Shown piece after piece: positions 24,234 through 36,690 of a stretch of DNA of 64,000 nt (positions are counted from its first letter, which is position 1; each line of letters starts with the position of its first letter). Under the pieces are notes generated by a model. That model saw only the letters and a program-made list of their open reading frames with translations. It did no database searches and had not been told where the DNA came from. The position numbers and the translations under genes were made by a program. The DNA is taken from assembly GCA_011037195.1 (NCBI GenBank), contig JAAEAF010002793.1:42874-106873 (forward strand), in the 5' to 3' direction. This DNA is from Triatoma infestans. Its lineage: Eukaryota; Arthropoda; Insecta; Hemiptera; Reduviidae.

Positions 24234-25260
24234 TGCATTTATACTAATACAGTATTCATTCCGAAATTTCGGATCTAGCAGAGGAAATGAATTGTGAGTG
24301 TAGGAAAGAAAAATAGGTGACGCATCCAGGAACAATAATGACTTCTGCGCTTGTCTTCTTCAAGGCTAAGTGGCGTACAGAGAGGACATTCTGCATTTTT
24401 ACTTTTTATTTCGTTCATATAGAGTTTGTGCTTTGTAGATTTAGTGCTTTGAAAGTGTTTTCAATATCTTTCTAGTTTACTGTTAGAATTATCTATATAC
24501 CATTTATTTACCATTATTTTCACGATTGCATGACTAATTAGCATAATAATGGATAAATTAACCAGATAATATATTAACGGAAAAAGTTTTTTAATAATTA
24601 TAATAATTGGATAAATTTTATTTAATGGTTCACATTCACATCTGGGAATATGTGAGGATTTTGGAACAATTAATTAAATTTTCTATGTTTATTTTCAAAT
24701 CAAAGTGTTCTTAATAATATCATTCATTAATATATATTTTAATTATAATTCTCCGATATCCTGTAGCATTATTTAGAGGCAACGTTTGGAAAGTTAATTT
24801 TTTTATTACTCTACCATTTTGTAAAATAATATTAGAAACTTTTTCGTTTTCTATAAATTTTGATAAATGTAGTGTAATTTCTTAGAATATTAGTAATTTC
24901 TTAGATAAAAATATCTGGAATGAAAAATTCACACGACTTTCTCTAAACTGGAGTTCTTAATAATATGTCCCGGGTATGATGTACAACTGCGCCCTGAGGA
25001 GATGGGCCTCATAGCCTCGTGGTGAAAGCAGGCAGCCAGCCCATCTAGTGGAGTAGCTCAGAAGAAACAGCAGTTTTTCTTGGGGGTATTATATATGCTA
25101 AAAACGCTGTCCTGAAAAGGTCAGAAAATGGGCCTCTGGGAGAAACAAGTAGGAGGTAGGTGATAGTAAACAGCAAAAAAGTTGTAAGGAGCTGATGGCT
25201 GGTAGGGAAGGAAGGCTGTGCAGTGGAAATTTGGCTAGATAGGGAAGTCTTATAGACTCA
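24234..25260. other. No gene seen
   Basis: AT-rich. A reversed Family A hairpin end (CTGGAATGAAAAATTCACAC, then GACTTTCTC) lies at 24914-24943. The less AT-rich patch at 24970-25250 has no recognisable frame. Confidence 0.45.
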
Positions 25261-25261
25261 T

Positions 25262-25815
25262 AAACCTTTTCGCCCAGAACCTTTTATGACAGATATTTTA
25301 TGTCGTACAGATATTTTATGTCGTAGAATACTATAACGGACTTTAAAGAAGATCATTGGAGCAGTTTTTCTTTAGAAAAACTAAAGAAGAAATTAAACGA
25401 AGTTGCACTTCTGCTTGGTTGTTACGATTTTGAACGAAGCCTTCGTGTGCTGAAGTTTGGGCATCCAGTGTTTTCTGTTTCATTTTTGAGATGTTTCTGA
25501 TCAGACACACAGACCATTTGTTAAAACATTTTTAAGTACTCTGGAGATCTTAAAACATCTGTTTCCGGTAAAACTCAAATTTCGAAAATTTGACACGATT
25601 GAAACGATTGGTTGTTACGATTTTGAATGAAACCTTCGTGTGCTGAAGTTGGAGCATCCAGTGTTTTCTGTTTCATTTTTGAGATGTTTCTGATCAGACA
25701 CACAGACCATTTGTTAAAAACATTTTTAAGTACTCTGGAGATCTTAAAACATCTGTTTCCGGTAAAAGTCAAATTTCGAAAATTTGACACGATTGAAACG
25801 TACTTCCTCATCTAA
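25262..25815 (-). repeat. Family A copy, reverse, with internal tandem duplication
   Basis: The plus strand carries reversed interior blocks (TTGCACTTCTG, GAAGCCTTCGTGTGCTGAAG, TTTGACACGATTGAAACG) and the reversed left end at the right edge (GTACTTCCTC). The left portion of the element is present twice (see the 193-bp duplication). Confidence 0.7.
25417..25802. repeat. 193-bp tandem duplication
   Basis: Two adjacent copies, 25417-25609 and 25610-25802, both starting GGTTGTTACGATTTTGAA and both ending at TTTGACACGATTGAAACG and the base that follows. Only a handful of differences are visible, so the duplication is much younger than the element in which it lies. Confidence 0.9.
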
Positions 25816-26344
25816 AAGCAGTAACAGAAAGTAAAGATGAAGTTTCTAGATTACCTAGCAGCTGTATTTTTATAATATTTCTAGATTTTTTTATATTTTG
25901 CTTACAAAATTCAATAATATTAATCCATTGAAAATTGTTTGTATATTTTAGTATAATTAAACCTTTTTTTTAAATTGTACTTAACGCGAGTATTTTATTT
26001 TGTTTTAATACATGTCTTTAATGATAATATTTTTAAATAGTTTACTAGAGAGATGGAACACGGAATAAAGAATTAAACAAAAAAGTTGTCAGACCCTGTA
26101 CTACCTGAGTACTGATTGTAACTACAGGTAGCAAGCCAGACAGTAGACAGATCTTCTTCTGTAAATACCGGCTATCTACCTGTATATTACCTGCCCCAAG
26201 AACTCATTCTTCGGGCCACTGTTACCAATAAAATAAGTGTGGGGCGGGCACTTATTAAATATGTTAATTTTTTGTTTTATATATATATACAACCAAGATG
26301 TAGGTTAGATAACGGTTAGGATGTTCATTGGGAATGTATTATAA

Positions 26345-26455
26345 ATGAAACCGCCGTGGCCAGGGGCGAGCGGACGAGGGGGAAGTCGCTCGTCGGGCTG
26401 GGTGCGCTTCTCGCACGGATCTGTTGGGTCCCAGAGGGTGGGTGGGTGGGGGGAA
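26345..26455. other. GC-rich island in AT-rich DNA
   Basis: A sharply GC-rich patch with several CpGs, bounded by ordinary AT-rich sequence. It ends in a (GGGT)n/poly-G stretch near 26440-26452. Neither strand gives a recognisable protein. Origin unknown. Confidence 0.5.
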
Positions 26456-26704
26456 TCTAAAAGTCGTGTAACCCAATTTTGTGTGTTTACATTAACACAT
26501 TTGGTGAAATTAAACTGAAAGCGAATGTGATTCAGCATCCGGGAAGAGATGTAATAGCCAATGATGGTCTCCAGTGAACAAGAATTCAGAGGACAAGTTT
26601 TTTCTTATACTGTTCCGCTTTCGAAATATATTACAAATTGGTTTTGATGAGGGATCTTGAAATGAGACGTAAGATGTCATTGTAAAATGCCCATTACCAA
26701 CAAT

Positions 26705-27530
26705 AACAAAAAATCTGGTGTGAAAGTTTCACACGACTTTCTCTTACTACTAGCAGTATACAGAATTACAAGTATATATAAAATACATTTTTTTTGTAAA
26801 ATTACAATAATTCGCCTTAACATAAAACGTAGGGAGGTGGTGAAGTGACCAGTATCTATCCAGGTAGTCGTAAAAGAGATTACATTGTGCTCCAGAAGAG
26901 AGCGTTCCAATAATATTGAACCAATCCCATATAACCTTTATGACTCTCCGTCACAAATTCCTCAGTATACCCCTTAAAATCAATTTTCCCAAAAAATGTA
27001 ACAAATAAAAGTGATGTGTTTATATCTGTTCATTCAGCATACCAAGTTTAAAGGAAATTATTATAGACGTTTTCGAGAAAATTCTCCCAAAAAACTAAAA
27101 GAATCTATTCCGTGTCCGCACTTGGATTAACAGATGTTCTTTATATTTGGAATTCTAGCACTGCTTCAAATGTCTCGCATTAATATTATATAAGTGGTAG
27201 AAGCATTGTAACTGAGTGGTACTGCAGAGGAAAGCATAACCCTATTATTCCCCCAGAACCACTCACAAATATTAATTTTCCCGGGAAAATGCTTCAAATA
27301 AAAGTGATAGGGCTTCATTTGTACAATTAGTGTACAGTGTTTAAAGAAAAACGTGAAAAACTGAAGAAAAAAATACATTCAGCAAAGTTGCACTTTTCCG
27401 GATTTGATGGATTTTCCTCGTTCGTTCAGTTGCGCTGGTAGTAACAAAGCGGAATATCAAGTTTGAACTTGTTGCGATTTATCGTTTTTGCGATATTTTG
27501 TACACACAGAACATTCGCTAAACCGTGCGA
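26705..27530 (-). repeat. Family A long copy, reverse orientation
   Basis: The right end in reverse is at 26712-26748 (CTGGTGTGAAAGTTTCACAC, GACTTTCTCTTACT). The interior follows with GGTACTGCAGAGGAAAGCAT, TTTCCCGGGAAAATGCTTCA, AAAAGTGATAG, GAATATCAAGTTTGAACTTG and TTTATCGTTTTTGCGATATT. The interior appears partly doubled (blocks at 26980-27060 and 27225-27310 are alike). The left end is lost. Confidence 0.7.
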
Positions 27531-27559
27531 ATGTAACAATAAGTAAACAGACCAGGCAC

Positions 27560-29100
27560 CTGTTATGTTGTTGCTGTGATGTGATGTTTGTATGTTTGTA
27601 GTAGCGAGTAGCACGAGCGGTTTTATAAAGGGCTTGTGTGTATGTTTGAAATAGAGATAGAAGTGTTATAAATATAGAATAAGAACCACTTTTAAATAAA
27701 TAATTTAACTGTATATTAAATTAGTAAATTTACAAGATAATTATTAATTTTGAATCTTGAATTAACTTATGAATGCAAGGAAACAAGTAACTAGAAGCTA
27801 GATTGTTTGAAACTCAAATGTTAACGCTTAAACTGGCACTGAATTTAAGAGAGCGATTCCTGATATAATTTTCTGATTCAATGTCTATTCAGACTGGTCT
27901 GGTTGAGTGCAGAATTTAGACTGTCTCACTTGAAATAATGCCTTCCCTTGGTAGTTCAAATCCTCCCTTGTTAGAAGGGGCAAAAAGACAAAGGTGACTA
28001 AGTTCTATAAACTCTTCTGTAACGCTAGTCTTGTACCTGGTTTTTCCCTTTTGCCAGCGAATGTTAGAATATCCTTCAAATAATATTTCTTCAAATGAAA
28101 TATATTTATAACATAATTTCTGGCATCCATTACACACTGTAAATGGAAGACTATAAGAAAAATGATTAAGTTAATAAATGATGTGTTGGCATTTCTCTCA
28201 TCAGTTTTTAAAATACCTGTTGGACTATTGTTTCGGTATAAAAAACCTCTAGTACTCATCCGTTAACTTCTCTAACAAAATTGTACTTGAAATCACAGTT
28301 TTCAGTATTAAGGATTGATTCTATACTTTCTGTGGAGGTGAGAAACCATCTGAAATATTTACTCTCTAATTCTTAAGCGATACAGAGATAGATGTAAATT
28401 GTATGTATGAACCAGCAAAACTCTAATGAAGTGTGGTAGATTTGTTCAAAAGTAAAACATACAAATGTGATTGGGCGAACAATAAAGCTTTAATTCGGCA
28501 GTTTACTGCTCTTCATGCTGAGTTTTTTCTTGCTCGACCTCAGCATTTCTAGCTATCTTCTACCAATTTTGAAATCAACGATTTACACATTGTGAAACCT
28601 CGAAAAAAAAAATTATAAATAATCTAACCTAAATATATATATATATAATTTCACCAAGATTTCTAAAAATAAAAAAATAAAATAAAAAACAAAATAAATA
28701 AATTACCACATATAAACTGTAGGTACAAAATGAAAATAATCTTTGTAATTAATCTTAAAATGAAAAAAATAAAATAAAAATATTCTAAACAATCGGAAAC
28801 TTTTCAGTTGGTCTTACGTATAAGGAAAGTTGAAAAACAGAGAGATTGTTCAAAAACATTGAAGAAGGATAAAGTGTTCAAAAAATGATAAATAAATTTT
28901 TAAAAAAAATCTCTCATTCAGTTAAAAAATATAATTTTTTAAACCAAAAGTAAAAGTATGATTGGTTATGCGATATGGAATACTTAAAAAAAAATCTGTG
29001 GATGAATAATACAGCCTAGAGGTGTAATAGACTCCTGTTTATTCTATAATAACATCGATAAGTTTCAGAGATAGTTCCCATAGCGGGGGAAAAGGAGTAA
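27560..29100. other. AT-rich, no gene recognised
   Basis: Two overlapping short minus-strand frames at 27916-28259 carry no recognisable motif. 28590-28990 is extremely A-rich. Confidence 0.5.
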
Positions 29101-29105
29101 GAATC

Positions 29106-29620
29106 TTGGGTTCCTGCAGGATTCCCAGCCTTGAAACTTACGAAGAAGTTCTTATATTGATATTCGTAGTGGAAACTTCTAGAAAGATAGTGGTTGTAAG
29201 GAAATACTTAGAATTAGCTTTTCCTCTTGCAAAGGATGCAGCGTATCCCAACAGGTTACGTAAAAAGAGAAATAATGTCAGAAAACCGGACAATACATAA
29301 AAGAATCCATAAAGATTCAAGCACATGATAAACCTGGGACTAAGTATTAGTTGCTAAAAAACACAAAATAACTTGCCCAGAAAAGTGTTACAGGTCCCTT
29401 ATCAGGCTATAGACTATTTACAGGCACACCTACCCAAAATAGGGATTAAATCTTCTCTCGCGAGCACCTCTCTTTGTAATACCGGAGAAATTATGAACTC
29501 CGATCATATTCAAAGATGTTTTGCAAATGATAAATAATGATGCAAATGCTGAGGCATGGTATAGGAAAACAATAGCTGGAAATTCCTAATCTCACGATCT
29601 CTCAAAACTATTTCTGGATG
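29106..29620 (+). pseudogene. LINE ORF2 C-terminal fragment
   Basis: A 64-codon frame at 29106-29300 is not recognised on its own. From about 29372 one open frame reads LPRKVLQVPYQAIDYLQAHL, PKIGIKSSLAS, then LCNTGEIMNSDHIQRC (to about 29521). This matches the (Y)R..TGHD.L..HL..IG...S..C.LC..G..M.S.HI..C block at the end of Jockey/I-type LINE proteins. The TGHD core is changed to QAID and the first Cys of the CxxC is missing. A further AEAWYRK-like stretch follows after a frame change. Confidence is good for 29372-29521 and weaker outside it. Confidence 0.6.
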
Positions 29621-29929
29621 ATGATGTTAGCAATTGCAGTGGAATAAATCACTAGCAAAGTCGCCACACAAATGCTGGTCTTGTTAGAAGGAGTTTTATT
29701 GGTTTGTCATCAGCAACCGCATCAAGACGCCAGCCAGCACTGAGCTTTCAAGCACTCATCAACTGCGCATCATACCATGCTGTTACTCCATTAAAATGTA
29801 TATGGCGAATGACTTCAACCGGCAGCCATCTTTTACCTAGAAGCTTGTCTAGAGCGAAAAACAATGATTTTTTTTTCTTTAAATGCTATGTTTGTCATCC
29901 ATATAATTTTAATTCCGAGTTAACCGACA

Positions 29930-30027
29930 AGAAAATCGGTTAACCGGAAGTGCCACTTTACTAACAGTTTGTAATTAAACTGTGTAAATCACAGTAAGAG
30001 AAAGTCGTGTGTGTTTCTCGCCAGATT
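29930..30027 (+). repeat. Family A right-end fragment
   Basis: It includes ATCGGTTAACCGGAAGTGCC, then AGTAAGAGAAAGTCGTGTGT and a shortened hairpin arm (TTTCTCGCCAG). Confidence 0.65.
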
Positions 30028-30689
30028 GTTTAAATTTGGAATACTGGCTATCCAGATATCAACTAAAACTTTTGGGGAGAGAGATGGATTTTAGTGGTTT
30101 TTAGGAGGTTTTTAGGTTTCACTGTTTTTCGTCTGTGATTTTTATATTTCGCGCAGCGGTGATGTATTATTATCTATCCTAGATTGATGTTAATGAGCTT
30201 CAATTCCATTTGATTATATTTATTAGCAGGTAGCATATTAAAGACTTAATAAGTTTATAATTAAATGGGATATTCTATTATGCCATTTGATCCCATGATA
30301 AAGATAGATGCTATGAAATTTCTCTACTATAGAGCGAGCACGTTTGATGGACAATAATAGATTTTTAGATAGTACAACATTGGATATAGTAAAGTAGACG
30401 GCATTTGAAAAAAGAAAATAGAGTAAAAAAGGACGCCAAGCGGTCTGTAGTAGAACTATTAGATATTGTTGGTCCCCGTAGAGGGGGGAGTGAGTGAGAA
30501 AGAGAGTGAAATCTTTCTTTGGTAGTTGTGTTATCTGTTCTTGTAGTTGTATTTTAGTGTATATGTCTCGTTTGACCTAAATTCTAATGTTAATCAAAGA
30601 ATGGATGAGATTCCATAAGTGGTGTGTATAGGGGGACAAGTTGGCCAAGTTAACCACAAGCTAGTGTGGTAGCCAGCAAGATCTCCGAA

Positions 30690-30890
30690 CAGTGAAGAGA
30701 GAGAGAGAGAGACTGCTTGTTCAGTTAAGTTGTAAGCTCTTCTTGTCTTTACAGAACTTGGAGAGAGACGCACTACTGTTGACTATTGACTTGAAACATT
30801 ACAACTACTGGTACGTGTGGACACTATGTAGTGGAAATATATATCTCTCTCACTTCTCTCTGTCCCTCTCACTCTCTCTTTCTCTCTTGT
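30690..30890. repeat. Inverted (GA)n / (CT)n pair
   Basis: A (GA)n run at 30697-30712 is followed about 130 bases later by a long interrupted (CT)n tract at 30843-30888. The two runs are complementary and could pair. A similar arrangement occurs at 51786-51970. Confidence 0.7.
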
Positions 30891-31439
30891 CCGGAGAAAG
30901 AGCTTCCTCTTCGTACCTCAAGTTTCACTGTAATCATCTTCCCATATGTTCGTTTGTATTACATATTATACTTTAAATAGTATCACAGCAACATTGTTCT
31001 CGTACATAAAATGGCATGCAACAAACTTGCGTGCATATTTACGCGTACATATTTCCAAGAAATAACTCAAATAATTAAAATATATAACTTGGTAAAAACA
31101 GCTGATAATGCGCAGGTTTGCCATAATTTAAAAGAGAAATTTCCCTTTCTATTGTTTCCATTTAAAGATTACAAAAAAGAAATTAAAAGTAGCGCTATTA
31201 TACCCTAGAAATTTACTGTTGGAGAAATGTGAATTCCAATGAAATGTGGAACTATATGTCCCTGATTTTTAGTATATCTAGTTTTCAAATTAAATAAAAA
31301 GTGATAGGTACACATATGAGTATTTAATTTTTCGAGTTAAAAAAAAAAATCTTTATTTTTTCGAGACAATTCAGATTAAAAAACAATTCATTCTTCAAAA
31401 TTTGCACGTCCAATTAACCGATATTTTTTTAGAACTATT

Positions 31440-31690
31440 ATACTGTAGTGTTACACTATTTTACTGCAGTGGCACATCAGTGGAAAGCGTAAAATTTGTT
31501 CAAAATTTGTAGAATTGGAAAACTAGTTTTTCTAGAAAATTGTTTCAAATAAAATTGATGTTCGTTATTTCACGAACTTTTGTTGTCTATTTTCCATTTT
31601 TTTTTTTTTTTTTTTGAGATACTCTGTTTGTAATTTTGAGAATTGAACATGTTCTTGGGCAGTAAGAGAAAGCAAAATAAAAAAAAAGTC
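31440..31690 (-). repeat. Family A fragment, reverse, with AGTAAGAGAAAG at its edge
   Basis: The plus strand shows TACTGCAGTGGCACATCAGT, GGAAAGCGTAA and the AGAAAATTGTTTCAAATAAA block. It ends with GCAGTAAGAGAAAGC at 31658-31672, the left terminal 13-mer seen in inverted orientation. Confidence 0.5.
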
Positions 31691-32224
31691 AAAGAAATTA
31701 TCACTGATACTAATCAAAGTAATCAGTGAAATTGTCACTAATAGTAAATTAACTATAATTTAGATTTTAATATAATATTAAAGGGTTGAAGGGTATTGGT
31801 TGATCTATCCTGGAGAGGGAAACGTTCATTGCTATTCCAAATCCTCAATCCCACAGTCACTGGTGATCCCACATACCTTATCGATTACCATTCTGTCGAA
31901 AACCTTAGCAATATAATCACGACATAGTGGATGGATATCATAGTGATTTAGTACTGTGTCCTCCAGTTTTAGAATTGAAATTTAATAAGTCAGGAATATG
32001 TTTCTTTTGCTAATGTGGTGTTAAACCTTCAGACATGAGAGCAGTATGCCAAAGCCAACAAAGCTTGTGCATATTTGAATTTAAACTATTTATTTATTTA
32101 CATGTTGTTGAAAACCTAGGTTAAGGTTACAATAATCAGCTGTTCAACTATTCATAATAACTGTTGTGCTATTTACCAAAATAATAATAATAATATAATA
32201 ATTACGTGTATTGTGTATGTAATG

Positions 32225-32375
32225 ACTAATCGTTTTTGAGATATTCGAACATTCGCTAAAAATCATTTTTTCCCCAATTGTCCGGAGCCCCAATACATTT
32301 CAATTTCTGGTTAAAACTTATTTTCGAAAATCTGGCAGTAACTCAATGGTTCCTCTTATTAGGAGTAAGAGAAAG
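32225..32375 (-). repeat. Family A left-end fragment, reverse
   Basis: It reads CGTTTTTGAGATATTCGAAC and the CCCCAATACATTTCAATTTC block, and ends GGAGTAAGAGAAAGTAAAA at 32361-32379. This gives a well-preserved view of the terminal 13-mer beyond the left module. Confidence 0.6.
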
Positions 32376-33849
32376 TAAAAAATAAAAGGTTCCCATTTAT
32401 TCCATTATATCCTCCAATCACAATCACTCTAAACAAATGACATTAATAAATCCAGTAGCAAACGAAATTAGCCATTAATAAAATACTTTGTGGGAAATCC
32501 TCTGATATTCGCACCGGAAATGGGCCAAATTTTGAGCATCACCTGTATTATTATCATTTTTTTTAAGTCCCTCATGGAAATCGAACTCAGACAGCTTGAA
32601 GTTTGATTCTGCACGTTGATGCTCGTAATATAGAGAGCTAGATACTTCGCTCTCTATTCTTCGCTTCTTTTTTTTTAAATTGATTTGCATTTCTGATAAA
32701 ATTATTTTAATATTAAATCTGCCTCCTACAACATTCTGCGAAAGTAACATTTAATTATCCCACTGGGGAGAATAAACTAGTAAGAAACCTGTCACACTAG
32801 AAACTTGTTAAACGTAGTGAGTTAGTAATCAGAACGGGGACTCTAGGGGCGTTGGCTTACTAAAAAAGAAAATTACGTTACATTTTGTTCTCAATAATTT
32901 TTATAAGCTCAAAATTAATAAAATAAAGAAGAAGTGATAAAATGTCGTACTAGTAACTCTCTTCAAGAGCAAAAAGAGAAAAACATCATTTTTTAATGAC
33001 AAATTAAATGTTTTTTTTCTTTAAAAAATTCATTTAATAATTTTGTTTTAAACCTTCTCCAATTTATTATTATCCATACACCCCTTTCATGTAACCCGAG
33101 GGAAAAATTACAATTAAGAAATTTTTATTTATGCTAATTAATTTTTATGCTACATTTTAAATAAATAAAATTAAAGAAAGTTAATTATTATGCAAATTAT
33201 TTAATAAAATAATTAACTAATAACTAAACGATAAAAATGAAACAGATAAATAAATAAAACAGAGTATTAAGAGTGGTAGAGAGAGAGGGCGATTGAGACG
33301 TCAGATCCGCCTTCATGTTAAAATTTTGTTCTCATTTCTGAATGAGGATTTTGCTATTAATTGTAGTCCAAAGGAATCGTACAGATACTTTTTCTGATCA
33401 GCTGATTATTAGTGGATTGGTTTTTTTTTTTTACTTTTACTTTCTGTTATGAGGCGAATATATACGCATACGGAAGGACTAAATTTTTGAAAATAGTGCA
33501 TGTATTGATCTCCATCCCTGAATACGAAAATAAGTTGTTCGTAGCGAAAAAGCTCAAAACTTTTGTTCATGTTTATGAACAAAATATTTCAAAAAGGATT
33601 AAAAAAAAATCTGCCATGAAAGAGTCACACGATTTTTTCTACAAAAATGAACAAATTTTTGTCCAAAAGTATTTTATTTGAACCAGGAATTTTTTTCTCA
33701 TAACGTAAATACATAGATGGTTCATTAGTATTTTTGGCAGATGGAGGCAGAAAGTATTCACTCTTTTTACCAGAGATGATTGCCAAAAACAATAACAAAT
33801 TCAAATAACAATTAAAATTTAATCACACTGATTCCATAAAACACACTGC

Positions 33850-33955
33850 CTTAGGATGAATTACTTTTCGGTACTGCAGGCAGCCTTTTTTGTGAAAATC
33901 GCGAAAAACTGGAAAAATAAAACAGACATACAAAGTTGCATTTTCGGTTGATGTA
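33850..33955 (-). repeat. Family A fragment, reverse; part of a copy split by a LINE
   Basis: Shows TTTTCGGTACTGCAGGCAGC, GTGAAAATCGCGAAAAACTG and GTTGCATTTTCGGTTGAT, reversed interior blocks. The same copy appears to resume at 34535 after the LINE 3' end. Confidence 0.55.
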
Positions 33956-33959
33956 TATT

Positions 33960-34530
33960 ATTGCCCGGTGTAGTAATTGATACGGTGGTAGTTATTATTG
34001 TACTCTGTAAGAAGGGACCAAACCCTACGCGATACAAAGAACAAATATCGAGACTCGGGTCTATATCCCATCTAAGATTCACCGCAGTCCGAACAAATCG
34101 GCCAATAACCTTATAGGGCTATAGCCTAAGTTCTTCCACAGACATCCTGTTCTGACCATGATCCTAAACGTAATTTCCTCACAACCTAAGCAATCTGTCA
34201 TAAGATGAATGGGTGTTTTTTCCTCTGTTTCACGGATTCTACAAAAGGGGTCTCGGGCATGAGCCCCTAGATAAAAACACTTTTTAAGTTATATTACGTA
34301 TCCTCTCATTCAAAATACAACAAAGGTTAGCATAACCTCAGCCTGGAAAACAGTGGTCCATTAACCAAGAGATATTGAAAGTGATCTCATGTCTCAAAAT
34401 AGACCGCAGCTCCAGACCTACCATCCTCTGGAACTGTGTAGGTAAATTATCTGGTATCACATCAGACGGACCCAAACTTATCCTAGAAGGTAACCAACCT
34501 GATATTATAAGAATGATCGAAAACAAAAGT
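33960..34530 (-). mobile_element. LINE 3' end (same family as 60470-61600)
   Basis: The minus-strand frame GAHARDPFCRIRETEEKTPI, HLMTDCLGCEEITF... stays open from about 34275 to a stop just after ...LLADLFGLR near 34083. This C...H..(T)DC block is the C-terminal Cys/His motif that follows the RNase H region in Jockey/R1-type LINEs. It is nearly identical to the copies at 60470 and 60851. The upstream portion (34338-34526) is also coding-like but carries no motif that I can name. A 3' UTR of about 120 bp runs to about 33960, where Family A sequence resumes. 5'-truncated insertion. Confidence 0.75.
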
Positions 34531-34534
34531 TTTC

Positions 34535-34785
34535 AACTTTCTATCAAATAGAAAAGCTGATGCGGTAGTAGTACCTTAGTAAGGTACCAAGTTTGAGCTC
34601 TTATTGTGACTTTTTGTTTTCGAGAAATTTTGTTTAAACACACATACTTACAGACTATTCGCTAAAAACATTTGTTTCTTACTCAGGGACCTTTTTTAAA
34701 AACGTGTATTTCCGGTGAAAAGTCAGTTTTGAAAATTTGCCACGATCGCAATACTTCCTCTGTTACGAGGAAAAGTAGGAGGAAA
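34535..34785 (-). repeat. Family A copy, reverse, second part with left end
   Basis: It continues with AGTACCTTAGTAAGGTACCA, TTTGAGCTCTTATTGTGAC and TGTATTTCCGGTGAAAAGTC. It ends with the reversed left end CACGATCGCAATACTTCCTC at 34741-34760. Confidence 0.7.
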
Positions 34786-35132
34786 TCTCCATCTTGATAT
34801 TCTGTTTACATAAAGTCTTCAAAACTTTTTCAGTTTTTTTTTCTCAAAAATAACTTTTAACGATTTTCTTAAAATTTCGCTATTAACTGGACACATATTT
34901 TACTTTTAACTTTTGTTGAGGTAGTGTTGTTTTTTATTTATGGGATGTGGAGAGTTCTACGAGAGTTGAAATAAGGTGGCTTTCGTCTGTCTGGCCTAGA
35001 ATTATGGAACTGTCTGGAGGGAATTATGAGAATTAACATTTAGTAAAAGTCTTTTTAAGCAATTTTGTCAGTCTGATAAGAATTGCCGTACGAGAAAGTC
35101 ATGTGATAGTTTCAGATGGGATTTTTTTATTT
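34786..35132 (+). repeat. Family A copy, forward, interior and right end
   Basis: Starts with ATCTCCATCTTGATATTCTG and has TAACTTTTAACGATTTTCTT. It ends GTACGAGAAAGTCATGTGAT with a degraded hairpin. It lies back-to-back with the reverse copy before it, sharing the left-end region. Confidence 0.55.
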
Positions 35133-35785
35133 ATAGAATTATGGAGAATAGTGGTACATTATAAATCCTTTCCCCGATTAGCCAAACGATTGGTTAGTTT
35201 TGTTTTTTTGTTTAAATATATTCTAGTAGCTGATCTATGTAGAATAAATGGGTGAAAACATTCCGGAAATAGTTACTATATATAACAATTATACTTGTTG
35301 TTTAGATCCTTATTATTCTATAATTGGACATTACATGTAATGAGACAAAGTATACAAGCCCCTTTTCCACCACCCCCACCACTACGGCTCAGAATTGAAG
35401 GGGAAAACTATAGAAATAAGAGATAGTTGATTTTGTCTGAATATAGTTTTGTCTGCATTTCTAATTTCTATTTTAGTTGCAAGTTTTTTTCATATCTAAT
35501 TTCTACATATTTTAATGTTGTTGTTTTTCAAATCTATATTCTTTCACCAGCGCTCCTACGATTTGTGAAGCAACTAAGAAACGGCACTTGATGTTGTTTT
35601 TCATTAGTAGTTGACGTTAATAAAGAGGTCACACACAAAAAATTAGTGTGAAACATTCACACGACATTTAAAGAAAATTGATTCACATTTAATTCAAATT
35701 CATTCAGAATTGAAATATTAGTATTGCTTCTGAATTACACGCTACTCTTTTTCCTTGCAAAAATTTTCCATTCTTTCAATTCCTA

Positions 35786-36632
35786 CTAGTAACAGAAAGT
35801 ATTGCGATCGTGTCATCTTTTCGAGATCGAGTTTTCACCGGAAATTTTGAGGTCTTAGTTTCGACCTGATATACGTTTTTAGAGGCTCCCGGATTTGCAA
35901 AAAAGTGGTTTTTAGAAAGTGATCTGAGTATATATGTATGCTGTGAACAACACAGATCAAAAACGAAACATATTAGAAAGTTCACAATTGACATTCCGTT
36001 TGAGAATCACCATGGAATCCGACAATAAAGTTATTTGTCAAAATTCCGGAAGTACCGCTTTATTGAATTTTAATTTTTCACATTTTTGCAATTTTTTCGA
36101 AAATTGCTCCAGCGATTTTCTTTAAACTAGGAATATTTATAACATCTATTTGAAATAGATTGTAGGGTATAGCTACACCTTCTATTTGAAACATTTCTCC
36201 GAGAAAATTCATTCAAGGTCAATATGTTGCCAAATTTGGGGTTTTTTAAAAACCTCGTTAACTGAAAGTGCGTTTTTATTGAAGAGTTGTTTCAGTTTCC
36301 TTCAATTTTCTCCATTGGAACATCAACGTATTTAATTAAATTTCGTACACTAACTATAAAACCAGAGACCTATCACTTTTGGTAGACACTTTACCGAGAA
36401 AGTCCCCTATGAGGGGAGGGGGGGGGGTTGGTTGAGGGTGAGGTTAAGCTTTCCTCAAAAAGTCGTTTTATGAAGTGTAGATTCTTCCAATGAACGACAT
36501 AACATTGAAGGCATGTAAACATGACACAATTTCTCTAATGAGAAATTGAGTTTGAAGACAATTTGACATTTATAACTGTGTAAATTGCAGCAAGAGAAAG
36601 TTGTGTGAGTGTTTCACACCAGATATTTTTCA
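35786..36632 (+). repeat. Family A near-complete copy (about 0.85 kb)
   Basis: The left end is GAAAGTATTGCGATCGTGTC, then GAGTTTTCACCGGAAATTTT. The interior has AATCCGACAATAAAGTT, AAAATTCCGGAAGTACCGC, GAAAATTGCTCCAGCGATTT, AACCTCGTTAACTGAAAGTG, a G-run at 36413-36428 and GAAAAAGTCG-like sequence. The right end is CAAGAGAAAGTTGTGTGAGT, then GTTTCACACCAGATATTTTT. This is the best copy for deriving a consensus. It encodes no protein. Confidence 0.8.
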
Positions 36633-36690
36633 ATTGCAACATTGGTGATGCACAGTTGCAAACTCATGAGATAAATATATCAATATGCAT

